A DNA stretch of 6,581 nt, from contig SBBV01000491.1 in the NCBI GenBank assembly GCA_005240015.1, positions 1 to 6,581 of the forward strand, given 5' to 3'. Of the stretch, positions 1-6,581 are shown piece by piece. The notes beneath the pieces were generated by a model that saw nothing but the letters and a program-made list of their open reading frames with translations, had not been told where the DNA came from and did not search any database. The translations under genes were made by a program, and so were the position numbers. Every line of letters starts with the position of its first letter. Positions within the stretch are counted from its first letter, which is position 1. This stretch comes from Candidatus Odyssella thessalonicensis. Its GTDB lineage: Bacteria; Pseudomonadota; Alphaproteobacteria; Bin65.

Positions 1-1
1 C

Positions 2-70
2 GCGGCGGTGTCAACCGCCGGCACCGCTACGATGTCGGGCGGCGTTAGGCATATCAGCGACGAGCCTTGA
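2..70 (+). CDS. Possible 3' end of a rightward gene cut by the window edge
   Basis: The frame beginning at base 2 is open for 22 codons and stops with TGA at 68-70. Its last residues read TMSGGVRHISDEP, and most third positions are G or C. If real, it would be the C-terminus of a gene converging on the M48 peptidase gene, with 24 bp between stop codons. The fragment is too short to assign to a family. A second frame starting at base 1 is open for 15 codons to TAG at 46-48, so the choice of frame is uncertain. This is an inference from openness and layout, not from homology. Confidence 0.27.
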   Translation, partial: AAVSTAGTATMSGGVRHISDEP

Positions 71-94
71 AGCACGTACGGCGGCGGCGCAGGC

Positions 95-1189
95 TCAGCG
101 CTTCACCGAACAGATCACGCGCAGCGCCTGCCATTCCGCGGGGGTCATCGCGTTTCCCTTGCCGATGGCGCGGGCCGCGATGTCGTCGGCGCGCTCGCCG
201 GTCGGCGGGTGCGTGCTGAGATAGCGGAACAGGCTGCGATCGTCGCCGCCCGTTTGCTTGCCGATGCGCTGGAAGAACGCGACAAGGCCGGCGCCGCGGA
301 TGTCGGCCTTGTTGAGCATCGCGACTCCGACGCGGTCGGCCTCGCGCTCGGCGGCGCGCCCGTAGGAGAGCGTTGCCAGCTGCGTGCCGATGTCGGCCGC
401 GGTCGAGCCGATGCCCGAGGCGTCGCCCAGGATGGCGCTCAGGATCGCGTTCATGCCGAACTGGCGGATCAGCGACTCGGTGCCGTGGCGCTCGATCACG
501 TGGCCCATCTCGTGCGCGAGCACGCCCGCCACCTCCTCGCCCGAGGTGGACTTGTCGATGAGGCCGCGGAAGACGACGATGTAACCGGCCGGCGCCGCGA
601 ACGCGTTCACGAGCGAATGGTCCACCACCATCACGCGGAACGTGTAGCGGGTCTCGACCGTCGAAGCGAGCCGTTGCACGAGGCGGTCGAGGGCGGCGCG
701 GCCTTCGGGTGCCGTGCATTCCTTGGCGTTGCGCGCGAGCAGCGCCAAGGCCTGGCCGCGCACGCTCTGGCCCATGCGCTCTTCCCACGAGAGCGGCATC
801 ACCGCCGCGACCGGCTCGGCCAGGATCGGGAGCCCGAAATAGAGGCCGACCAGCGTCGCGATCGTGGCGCCGCCCCACATGAGCGCGCGCGGCAGCGCGC
901 GGCTCTTCTGCAGGTTGTGGATGCGGAGATGGCGCGCATGGTGGCCGAGCGCGTCGAGGAACTGGGCGTCGCGCACGACGAGCCGCGCATCGCCGCCGCG
1001 CTTCGAGCGCAGCCGCACCGGCTGGCCGGCATAGACCTCCTCGATCAGGCGGAGATCGCGGTAGCTCCAGTCGGCGAGCGCCTCGCCCTTCTCGCCGCGC
1101 ACGCTCAAGGTGCTGCCGCCGAGGCGCACCGCCGCCGGGCGCATCTCCGCCGTCCGGCCGTCGGAGAAGAATCCGCGGAATTGGTCCAT
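95..1189 (-). CDS. Membrane-anchored M48 family zinc metallopeptidase
   Basis: A 364-residue zinc-dependent endopeptidase of family M48 (Ste24/HtpX/BepA-like), probably acting on envelope proteins. Residues 1-90 form a small N-terminal domain seen in some M48 proteins. A single hydrophobic segment at about 103-124 should anchor it in the inner membrane, with the catalytic domain following from about 150. The HExxH motif is H226-E-M-G-H230. The second motif, ExxxD, is E281 to D285 (EREAD), E281 being the expected third zinc ligand. A late STHPPTGER segment puts H327 where BepA-type enzymes carry a regulatory histidine near the zinc. The start at 1189 is supported by GAGGAA at 1195-1200, five bases upstream. 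The gene lies 19 bp behind the DUF898 gene on the same strand, so the two are probably co-transcribed. No TPR repeats follow the protease domain, unlike BepA. Family assignment is secure; substrate is unknown. Confidence 0.93.
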   Translation of the reverse strand: MDQFRGFFSDGRTAEMRPAAVRLGGSTLSVRGEKGEALADWSYRDLRLIEEVYAGQPVRLRSKRGGDARLVVRDAQFLDALGHHARHLRIHNLQKSRALPRALMWGGATIATLVGLYFGLPILAEPVAAVMPLSWEERMGQSVRGQALALLARNAKECTAPEGRAALDRLVQRLASTVETRYTFRVMVVDHSLVNAFAAPAGYIVVFRGLIDKSTSGEEVAGVLAHEMGHVIERHGTESLIRQFGMNAILSAILGDASGIGSTAADIGTQLATLSYGRAAEREADRVGVAMLNKADIRGAGLVAFFQRIGKQTGGDDRSLFRYLSTHPPTGERADDIAARAIGKGNAMTPAEWQALRVICSVKR

Positions 1190-1194
1190 GGGTT

Positions 1195-1200
1195 TTCCTC
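1195..1200 (-). promoter_or_regulatory. Ribosome binding site of the M48 peptidase gene
   Basis: GAGGAA on the minus strand lies five bases before the ATG at 1189. It sits in the 19-bp gap after the DUF898 stop codon. It fixes the peptidase start and supports independent translation from a shared mRNA. Confidence 0.7.
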
Positions 1201-1208
1201 AATCGGCT

Positions 1209-2474
1209 TCAGACGATGCCGACGCCGAAGAACTCGGCTATGCCTTCGCCGAAGCGCGGCCCGCGATCGCTCGTCTGCCGGAGCTTGGCATAGTCTACCT
1301 CGCCCTCGATACGCAGATAGCGCGCAATGAATCGCGCATAGCGCAGGATGGCCAGCGGCAGCAGCAGGCCGACGCTGAGCAACACGATCAGGAAGTTGGA
1401 GACGCTGAACCACAGCACCGCCCACCCGCCGGCTTCGAAGCGGAAGCTCAGACCCCCGAGCTGGCTCGCGGCGGCCGTCCGGCGCAACAGCGCCGCGCGA
1501 TAGAAGTTGATCGTGATCAGGAAGACCGCGGGAAGGACGAAGTATGCCAAGAGCAAAACGATCACGAGCGCCCCGATGGACTTGTTGCCGGCGATTTCGA
1601 AGGCCGCGGAGACGGCCCCGATAGCCACCAGCGTCACGGCGGTGAGCACCCACGCCAGCGCGAACGGGCCATAGAGCGGGCCGGCATCGAGTTTGCTGGC
1701 AAGCGGCTCGGAGCCGATCGTCGTCCGGCTCAGTCGATAGTTGATGAGGACCGAGTCGGCCCACGGCTTCGTCCAGTAGAGCGAAAGGCCGTTGAGCCAA
1801 CCCAGGCCGAAGCCGAGGAAGCCATACGTCCAAGCGCTGCCGGAAACCGAGCCGCGGATGCCGCGCCAGATCGTCCGGCTGACGCGATATCGGTAGGCGG
1901 CGAAAGTGGCGACGTGGATGAAATAGAAGGTGAGCACGAGGATCGCCACAACGCCGAGCACGAGACCGACGAGCTTACCGGCGTCATCGCCTTGCCGCGG
2001 CGGATCGAAATAGAGCCAGAGATAAAAGCCGATGAACGGGGGGCCGAAAAAAAGGAAGGCGATCAGAAACCCGACGAACAGTTCCTTGCCGGTTCCCGAA
2101 TATTCGAAGCGTTCGCCGCGGAAGCTCGAGCGGCTCCAGATGTATTTCCGGATGCGCGTCTTGCCCCAGAAGCGATAGATGCCGAGCGTGATGATGCCGA
2201 GCAAGACATTTATAATGAACAGTACGAATAATTCCCCAAAGCGGCCGTCTTCGACGAGCCGATCGCGTGGCGCCCCCGCGGAGTAGGTTTCAGGGCGTGG
2301 CGGTGCGCCGCTGGGCGGCTGCGGCGGCTCGGTCGCTTCGCGCGACCAAGGCTTGCGCGCGGTACTCGGCAGCGGCGGCGCGACCTGCACCTGATCGCGC
2401 AGATCGCCCGGGCGGCGGCGGACGATCGGCTCCTGGCCCGGAGGAAAGCGTGTTCGCTCGTCGCCGCCCATCAT
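1209..2474 (-). CDS. DUF898 (YjgN-like) polytopic inner-membrane protein
   Basis: A 421-residue member of the DUF898/YjgN family; the molecular function of the family is not established. The family hallmarks are visible: LGIYRFWGKTRIRKYIW (98-113) followed by FEYSGTGKELFVGFL (123-137), and near the C-terminus GEGIAEFFGVG (409-419). Hydrophobic segments occur at about 82-100, 132-155, 167-190, 270-292, 298-322 and 352-377, implying about six or more membrane spans. Residues 1-70 are a proline- and arginine-rich, low-complexity, probably disordered cytoplasmic extension ahead of the first span. Two adjacent ATGs (2474, 2471) follow a GGAG ribosome site at 2480-2483; the first is taken as start, and the second would shorten the protein by one residue. 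It is the first gene of a leftward pair with the M48 peptidase, suggesting an envelope role linked to that protease, which is inference from context. Confidence 0.9.
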   Translation of the reverse strand: MMGGDERTRFPPGQEPIVRRRPGDLRDQVQVAPPLPSTARKPWSREATEPPQPPSGAPPRPETYSAGAPRDRLVEDGRFGELFVLFIINVLLGIITLGIYRFWGKTRIRKYIWSRSSFRGERFEYSGTGKELFVGFLIAFLFFGPPFIGFYLWLYFDPPRQGDDAGKLVGLVLGVVAILVLTFYFIHVATFAAYRYRVSRTIWRGIRGSVSGSAWTYGFLGFGLGWLNGLSLYWTKPWADSVLINYRLSRTTIGSEPLASKLDAGPLYGPFALAWVLTAVTLVAIGAVSAAFEIAGNKSIGALVIVLLLAYFVLPAVFLITINFYRAALLRRTAAASQLGGLSFRFEAGGWAVLWFSVSNFLIVLLSVGLLLPLAILRYARFIARYLRIEGEVDYAKLRQTSDRGPRFGEGIAEFFGVGIV

Positions 2475-2479
2475 CGTTG

Positions 2480-2483
2480 CTCC
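2480..2483 (-). promoter_or_regulatory. Ribosome binding site of the DUF898 gene
   Basis: GGAG on the minus strand is five bases before the ATG at 2474 and eight before the ATG at 2471. Either start is therefore acceptable, and much longer or shorter products are unlikely. Confidence 0.6.
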
Positions 2484-2573
2484 GCCATCGTTTGCACCAT
2501 CGTATCGCGCGCTCTTTGCAAAAGAAACCTTACGCTGGCGGATACTTCAAAATCGGGCGGCACGGCGGTTAAT

Positions 2574-2601
2574 GCGGCCGCTTGCCGGTTGCCTCGGCCG
2601 C
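2574..2601 (+). promoter_or_regulatory. Upstream GC hairpin in the DUF898/phaB intergenic region
   Basis: Perfect 7-bp arms, GCGGCCG (2574-2580) and CGGCCGC (2595-2601), flank a 14-base loop. The hairpin lies 87 bp before the phaB start codon. It could be a structured leader element or a DNA-binding site. No T-run follows on either strand, so a classical rho-independent terminator is unlikely. Confidence 0.35.
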
Positions 2602-2641
2602 CGACTTGCTGCGAGAGTGCCGGCGCGGGGGGCGAGAAAAC

Positions 2642-2666
2642 GGCCGGGGGAGCGTTTCTCCCGGCC
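2642..2666 (+). promoter_or_regulatory. Strong stem-loop in the phaB leader
   Basis: Bases 2642-2651 can pair with 2657-2666, giving a 10-bp stem (seven outer G-C pairs, one G-U, one G-C, one A-U) around a 5-base loop, GCGTT. The stem ends 22 bp before the phaB ATG and about ten bases before its ribosome binding site. It is not followed by T residues, and no rightward gene lies upstream to terminate. It is therefore better read as a 5' leader structure that could affect mRNA stability or translation. This is inference from pairing only. Confidence 0.45.
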
Positions 2667-2678
2667 ATGGCGGCAAAG

Positions 2679-2683
2679 GGTGG
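2679..2683 (+). promoter_or_regulatory. Ribosome binding site of phaB
   Basis: A purine-rich stretch, AAAGGGTGG at 2675-2683, has its core GGTGG five bases before ATG 2689. It decides the start against the in-frame upstream ATG at 2572, which would add 39 arginine-rich residues before the Rossmann fold, and against the out-of-frame ATG at 2667. Confidence 0.6.
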
Positions 2684-2688
2684 ACAGC

Positions 2689-3411
2689 ATGGCGCGAGTG
2701 GCACTGGTGACGGGCGGAACGCGCGGTATCGGTGAGGCGATCTCGCTCGGCTTGAAGAAGGCGGGCTACAGGGTCGTCGCCAACTATGGCGGCAACGACG
2801 AGGCAGCGAAGAAATTCAAAGAGGCGACCGGCATCCCGGTCTACAAATTCGATGTCGGCAATTTCGACGCGGTCAAGGCCGCGGTCGAGCGGATCGAGAA
2901 GGAAATCGGGCCGATCGAGGTCGTGGTGAACAACGCCGGCATCACGCGCGACGGCACGCTGCACCGCATGAGCTGGGAGAATTGGGAGGCGGTGGTTCGC
3001 ACCAATCTTTCCTCCTGCTTCAACGTCTGCCGCGCCGTCATCGACGGCATGCGCACGCGCAAATTCGGCCGCATCGTCAATATCGGCTCGATCAACGGCC
3101 AGGCGGGCCAATACGGGCAGGTCAATTACGCGGCGGCGAAATCCGGCATCCACGGCTTCACCAAGGCGCTCGCGCAGGAGGGTGCGGGCGCCGGCATCAC
3201 GGTGAACGCGATCGCGCCCGGCTATGTCGATACCGACATGGTGCGCGCCGTGCCGAAGGACGTGCTCGAGAAGATCGTGGCGCGCATCCCGATGCGCCGC
3301 CTCGGCAAGGCCGAGGACATCGCGCGCGGCGTGCTGTTCCTCGTCGCCGACGACGCCGACTTCATCACCGGCTCGACGCTGTCGATCAACGGCGGCCAGC
3401 ACATGTACTAG
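2689..3411 (+). CDS. phaB: Acetoacetyl-CoA reductase (NADPH), PHB biosynthesis
   Basis: A 240-residue cytoplasmic short-chain dehydrogenase that reduces acetoacetyl-CoA to (R)-3-hydroxybutyryl-CoA, the second step of polyhydroxybutyrate synthesis between PhaA and PhaC. The cofactor motif TGGTRGIG is at 8-15 and NNAG at 81-84. The catalytic set is N106, S134, Y147 and K151 (YxxxK). The segment INGQAGQYGQVNYAAAKSG (135-153) and the C-terminal GGQHMY separate PhaB from the closely related FabG. Length matches the family norm of about 240-247. The start is chosen because the fold begins directly at MARVALVTGG and a ribosome site precedes it. The gene stands alone, divergent from the DUF898 gene and convergent with a TetR gene. 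No phaA, phaC or phaR is visible nearby. A FabG-like activity cannot be fully excluded, but the PhaB signatures are strong. Confidence 0.9.
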   Translation: MARVALVTGGTRGIGEAISLGLKKAGYRVVANYGGNDEAAKKFKEATGIPVYKFDVGNFDAVKAAVERIEKEIGPIEVVVNNAGITRDGTLHRMSWENWEAVVRTNLSSCFNVCRAVIDGMRTRKFGRIVNIGSINGQAGQYGQVNYAAAKSGIHGFTKALAQEGAGAGITVNAIAPGYVDTDMVRAVPKDVLEKIVARIPMRRLGKAEDIARGVLFLVADDADFITGSTLSINGGQHMY

Positions 3412-3426
3412 CGGCGCCGGCGCCGC
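3411..3426. repeat. Perfect 16-bp GC palindrome at the phaB stop codon
   Basis: GCGGCGCCGGCGCCGC is its own reverse complement and begins on the last base of the phaB TAG. As RNA it could fold into a 6-bp all-GC stem with a CCGG loop and might stall RNA polymerase or protect the 3' end. It lacks a T-run, so a rho-independent terminator call is weak. Confidence 0.5.
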
Positions 3427-3528
3427 ACGGACGGACGCCGACGAGCACGGACATCGCTCGACGCGTGCACGTTGCCCGGTCCGTGCGAGTCCGTGCAGGT
3501 CCGTGTCAGTCCGCGTTGGTCCGCGTCC
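3425..3528. repeat. Array of 10-bp GTCCGTG-type units, with inverted copies
   Basis: Five consecutive 10-bp units start at 3479, 3489, 3499, 3509 and 3519. Each begins GTCCG(T/C)G, followed by three variable bases. To the left, the reverse complement GCACGGAC occurs at 3425-3432 and 3445-3452, exactly 20 bp apart. GCACGGAC (3445-3452) and GTCCGTGC (3479-3486) form a perfect 8-bp inverted repeat around a 26-bp centre that includes the palindrome GTGCAC (3465-3470). The array fills the convergent gap after phaB and covers the last codons and stop of the TetR gene. It may act as a bidirectional transcription end, a protein-binding array, or a copy of a dispersed genomic repeat. The repeats are seen directly; the function is not known. 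Confidence 0.75.
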
Positions 3529-4102
3529 GGCTGCCGCCGAGAATCGCCTCGATCAGCCGCTCGGCCGCCTTGCGATCGCCGCGCACCGCGGCGATCTGCT
3601 CGTCCAGCAATAGATGCGCGAGGCCGTGCACGGTGGCCCACGCGGCGATCGTGCGGGGCGAGCCCTGCTCCGGCGCCCCGGTTGCGCCCGCGAGCACCGC
3701 GTAGGCGCGCGCGCCGGCGGCCGCGAACTCGGCATGGTCGCGCCCGCGCACGAGACCGCCGAACATCAGCCGGAACAGGTTGGGCGCGTCGAGCGCAAAG
3801 CGAACGTAGGCCGCCCCCATCGCGCCGAGGCGAGCGCCCGGCGCGGCACCCTCCGCCGCCGCCTTGGTGCGGGCCGCGAGCTCGTCGAAGCCCGTAGCGG
3901 CGAGCGACGCCAGCAGCGCGGCGCGGTCGGCGAAATGGCGGTAGGGCGCATTGTGCGAGACGCCGGTCCGGCGCGCGACCTCGCGCAGGCTCAGCGCCTC
4001 CGGGCCCTCGCGCTCGAGCAGGCGGCGCGCCGTGGCCAGCAGCGCCGGGCGCAAATCGGCATGGTGATATGTCTGGCGGCGCGTCGGGCGCGATGTTGAC
4101 AT
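3506..4102 (-). CDS. TetR/AcrR-family transcriptional regulator with WHG C-terminal domain
   Basis: A 198-residue DNA-binding repressor. The N-terminal helix-turn-helix covers about residues 16-64, with the typical LREVARRTGVSHNAPYRHF pattern at 39-57. The ligand/dimer domain contains AWATVHGLAHLLLDEQ (154-169), matching the WHG-type C-terminal domain (W155, H159, G160). The start at 4102 is preferred because the family fold begins soon after it. An ATG at 4111 and a longer frame from 4198 are open, but the longer one would cross the operator region and the start of the divergent gene. No clear ribosome site precedes 4102. The gene is divergent from the DUF2306 gene, and operator-like palindromes lie between them, so it probably represses itself and that gene. 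Its final residues (RTRTNAD) are encoded inside the 10-bp repeat array. Ligand unknown. Confidence 0.9.
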   Translation of the reverse strand: MSTSRPTRRQTYHHADLRPALLATARRLLEREGPEALSLREVARRTGVSHNAPYRHFADRAALLASLAATGFDELAARTKAAAEGAAPGARLGAMGAAYVRFALDAPNLFRLMFGGLVRGRDHAEFAAAGARAYAVLAGATGAPEQGSPRTIAAWATVHGLAHLLLDEQIAAVRGDRKAAERLIEAILGGSRTRTNAD

Positions 4103-4111
4103 TGCCCACAT
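4093..4111. promoter_or_regulatory. Second, imperfect TetR operator (O1)
   Basis: ATGTTGACATTGCCCACAT matches the perfect palindrome at 4125-4143 at 15 of 19 positions, including both outer half-site ends (ATGTTG and ACAT). It covers the TetR start codon (4100-4102) and the -35 hexamer TTGACA (4096-4101) of the predicted rightward promoter. Its centre (4102) is 32 bp, about three helical turns, from the centre of the other site (4134), so two dimers would lie on the same DNA face. Confidence 0.5.
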
Positions 4112-4123
4112 CAAGGCTAGATT
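4096..4123 (+). promoter_or_regulatory. Predicted sigma70-type promoter of the DUF2306 gene
   Basis: A perfect -35 hexamer, TTGACA (4096-4101), is followed after 16 bp by TAGATT (4118-4123), four of six matches to TATAAT. Transcription would start near 4130, giving a leader of about 47 bases before ATG 4177. The two operator-like palindromes overlap the -35 and the start region, the usual arrangement for TetR repression. Confidence 0.45.
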
Positions 4124-4124
4124 G

Positions 4125-4143
4125 ATGTTGTCAGTGACAACAT
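4125..4143. promoter_or_regulatory. Perfect palindromic TetR operator (O2)
   Basis: ATGTTGTCAGTGACAACAT consists of 9-bp perfect inverted arms around a single central base, the size and form typical of TetR-family operators. It sits between the divergent TetR (4102) and DUF2306 (4177) genes. It overlaps the expected start of the rightward transcript and the -10 region proposed for the TetR promoter. Confidence 0.75.
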
Positions 4144-4167
4144 TAGGCCGAGGGGCGGCGTCGTCAA
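4140..4167 (-). promoter_or_regulatory. Tentative promoter of the TetR gene
   Basis: On the minus strand, TTGACG (4167-4162) is separated by 16 bp from TAATGT (4145-4140), which keeps the most conserved T, A and final T of the -10 element. Transcription would start near 4133, about 30 bases before ATG 4102. The -10 overlaps operator O2, consistent with autorepression. The -10 match is weak, so this is tentative. Confidence 0.3.
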
Positions 4168-4176
4168 GCCGCCGCC

Positions 4177-4584
4177 ATGCCCGCCATGAACCTGGCACCG
4201 TTCTTCGCCCAGCCCTTCGCCATGCAGTTCCACCTGGTGGCGGCGCTGGGTGCGTTGGCGCTCGGCACGTACCAGCTCGTTCGCCGCAAGGGCACGCCCT
4301 GGCACCGGACCCTCGGCTATGCCTGGGTGGCCCTGATGCTCGCCGTCGCGATCTCGTCGTTCTGGGTGACCGGCCTCGCCGGCGCGGGGCGATTCAGCGC
4401 GATCCACATCCTCTCGGTGTTCACGCTCGCGATGCTGGCACTCGCGATCTGGGCCATCCGCACCGGCCGGGTGCGGACGCACCGTTTCACGATGATCGGC
4501 GTCTATGCCGGCGGCTTGATCGGCGCCGGCGCCGGCGCGTTCGCGCCCGGGCGCCTCATCTCGCACATCCTCGGCTACGCCTGA
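4177..4584 (+). CDS. Small four-helix membrane protein, DUF2306 family
   Basis: A 135-residue inner-membrane protein of the DUF2306 family, whose biochemical role is not established. Hydrophobic helices fall at about 14-34, 48-66, 75-94 and 104-124. The first loop carries PWHRTLGY (41-48) and the third loop RTHRFTM (100-106), both typical of the family. Histidines at 19, 43, 77, 102 and 130 lie in or next to the membrane segments. That pattern would fit a cofactor or metal site, but this is inference. ATG 4177 is taken as start; M4 (4186) is an alternative, and no good ribosome site distinguishes them. The gene is divergent from the TetR gene and probably its regulatory target, given the operators between them. 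It ends 3 bp from the stop of the convergent histidine kinase gene. Confidence 0.85.
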   Translation: MPAMNLAPFFAQPFAMQFHLVAALGALALGTYQLVRRKGTPWHRTLGYAWVALMLAVAISSFWVTGLAGAGRFSAIHILSVFTLAMLALAIWAIRTGRVRTHRFTMIGVYAGGLIGAGAGAFAPGRLISHILGYA

Positions 4585-4587
4585 GCG

Positions 4588-6363
<1,776 letters not shown>

Positions 6364-6370
6364 GCAAAAG

Positions 6371-6374
6371 CTCC
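6371..6374 (-). promoter_or_regulatory. Ribosome binding site of the histidine kinase gene
   Basis: GGAG on the minus strand lies seven bases before ATG 6363, which fixes the kinase start. A 5-bp GC hairpin (6379-6391) lies four bases further upstream and could influence access to this site. Confidence 0.65.
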
Positions 6375-6378
6375 AAAC

Positions 6379-6391
6379 CGGGCCTTGCCCG
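6379..6391 (-). promoter_or_regulatory. Short GC hairpin beside the kinase ribosome site
   Basis: CGGGC and GCCCG form a perfect 5-bp stem around a 3-base loop, four bases upstream of the GGAG of the kinase gene. It may modulate translation initiation. Short GC stems arise easily in a high-GC genome, so the weight is low. Confidence 0.25.
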
Positions 6392-6557
6392 TGCCGCTCC
6401 CTGCTTTTGCGACGCTTCCGATTTCCCTAGATATTTCAGCAGATAGTGAAAGATTGGTTAATCCATAGCGCGGGGTCCGCATCGCTCGCCGACGCGGCGT
6501 GCCGCCGCCAAAATGTCGTGGTGGCGCCCCCCTTCGCTCGATGCTAACCCCACGCGG
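6392..6557. other. Upstream region of the kinase gene with an AT-richer island
   Basis: No convincing gene is seen here. Positions 6419-6467 are clearly more AT-rich than the surroundings (for example TAGATATTT and GGTTAATCC) and probably hold the kinase promoter on the minus strand, and perhaps one for a rightward gene beginning near 6558. I could not find a pair of hexamers with good spacing, so no promoter is called. TTTCA (6434-6438) and TGAAA (6447-6451) form a 5-bp inverted repeat within the island. Confidence 0.4.
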
Positions 6558-6581
6558 ATGCCGCACGATCCCGCCGCCGCC
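6558..6581 (+). CDS. Possible 5' end of a rightward gene cut by the window edge
   Basis: ATG at 6558 opens a frame reading MPHDPAAA to the end of the window. It would be divergent from the histidine kinase gene. Only eight codons are present and no strong ribosome site precedes them. A second ATG at 6541 is also open to the edge in another frame. The call rests on layout alone. Confidence 0.17.

Noticed and set aside
3..20. 7-bp stem (CGGCGGT / ACCGCCG) with a 4-base loop as a terminator for the M48 gene
   Set aside because: No T-run follows on either strand and the stem lies inside a possible coding end. GC stems of this size are common by chance here.
54..1202. Long open frame of 382 codons on the minus strand overlapping the M48 gene
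   Set aside because: It is arginine- and proline-rich with no recognisable motif and is a shifted-frame shadow of the peptidase gene, which carries HEMGH and a good ribosome site.
2491..2523. Two TTTGCA hexamers (2491-2496, 2515-2520) and a TTTGCAAA palindrome as a PHB regulator site
   Set aside because: The match to known PhaR-type TGC motifs is too loose, and two hexamers 24 bp apart carry little weight.
2516..2546. Promoter for phaB from TTGCAA (2516-2521) and GATACT (2541-2546)
   Set aside because: Both hexamers match only four of six and the 19-bp spacing is poor, so it was not called.
2572..2688. N-terminal extension of phaB by 39 residues from the in-frame ATG at 2572
   Set aside because: The extension is arginine-rich, lies over two hairpins and precedes the natural Rossmann start. 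A ribosome site directly precedes ATG 2689.
2667..2735. 22-codon out-of-frame upstream ORF overlapping the phaB start
   Set aside because: No independent ribosome site, sequence without recognisable features, and short chance frames are common at this GC content.
4103..4198. Longer TetR start at 4198
   Set aside because: It would read through both promoters and operator O2 and overlap the DUF2306 start. The added residues match nothing in the family.

Overview
This window looks like a chromosomal segment from a high-GC alphaproteobacterium. That reading rests on the strong G/C preference at third codon positions, an alphaproteobacterial-style acetoacetyl-CoA reductase (polyhydroxybutyrate metabolism), a DUF898/M48 peptidase pair, and a histidine kinase whose sensor domain carries a c-type haem motif. 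I cannot name the genus. No rRNA, tRNA, CRISPR array, insertion sequence or phage gene is visible.

Layout, left to right. (1) Positions 1-94 may hold the last codons of a rightward gene cut by the window edge. (2) A leftward two-gene operon covers 2474 to 95: a DUF898/YjgN-like polytopic membrane protein, then, 19 bp later, a membrane-anchored M48 zinc metallopeptidase. (3) A divergent intergenic region (2475-2688) contains two strong GC hairpins and leads into rightward phaB (2689-3411). (4) A 94-bp convergent gap holds a perfect 16-bp palindrome and an array of about 10-bp units; the array runs into the 3' end of a leftward TetR-family regulator (4102-3506). (5) The TetR gene is divergent from a small four-helix DUF2306 membrane protein (4177-4584). 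Between them lie two related 19-bp operator-like sites, 32 bp apart centre to centre, overlapping plausible promoters for both genes. (6) A leftward 591-residue sensor histidine kinase (6363-4588) follows, with a periplasmic Tll0287-like (DUF3365) domain containing CxxCH, a PAS-like domain, HisKA and HATPase_c. It converges on the DUF2306 gene with 3 bp between stop codons. (7) Positions 6364-6557 form the upstream region of the kinase, and a possible new rightward gene starts at 6558.

The genes form separate transcriptional units rather than one pathway. The DUF898/M48 pair probably acts at the cell envelope. PhaB supplies (R)-3-hydroxybutyryl-CoA for polyhydroxybutyrate, with no phaA or phaC visible beside it. 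TetR and DUF2306 form a likely self-contained regulator/target module. The kinase has no response regulator next to it in the window, so it appears to be an orphan redox or gas sensor. I found no convincing undescribed multi-gene system. The most informative non-coding signals are the paired TetR operators and the 10-bp repeat array.
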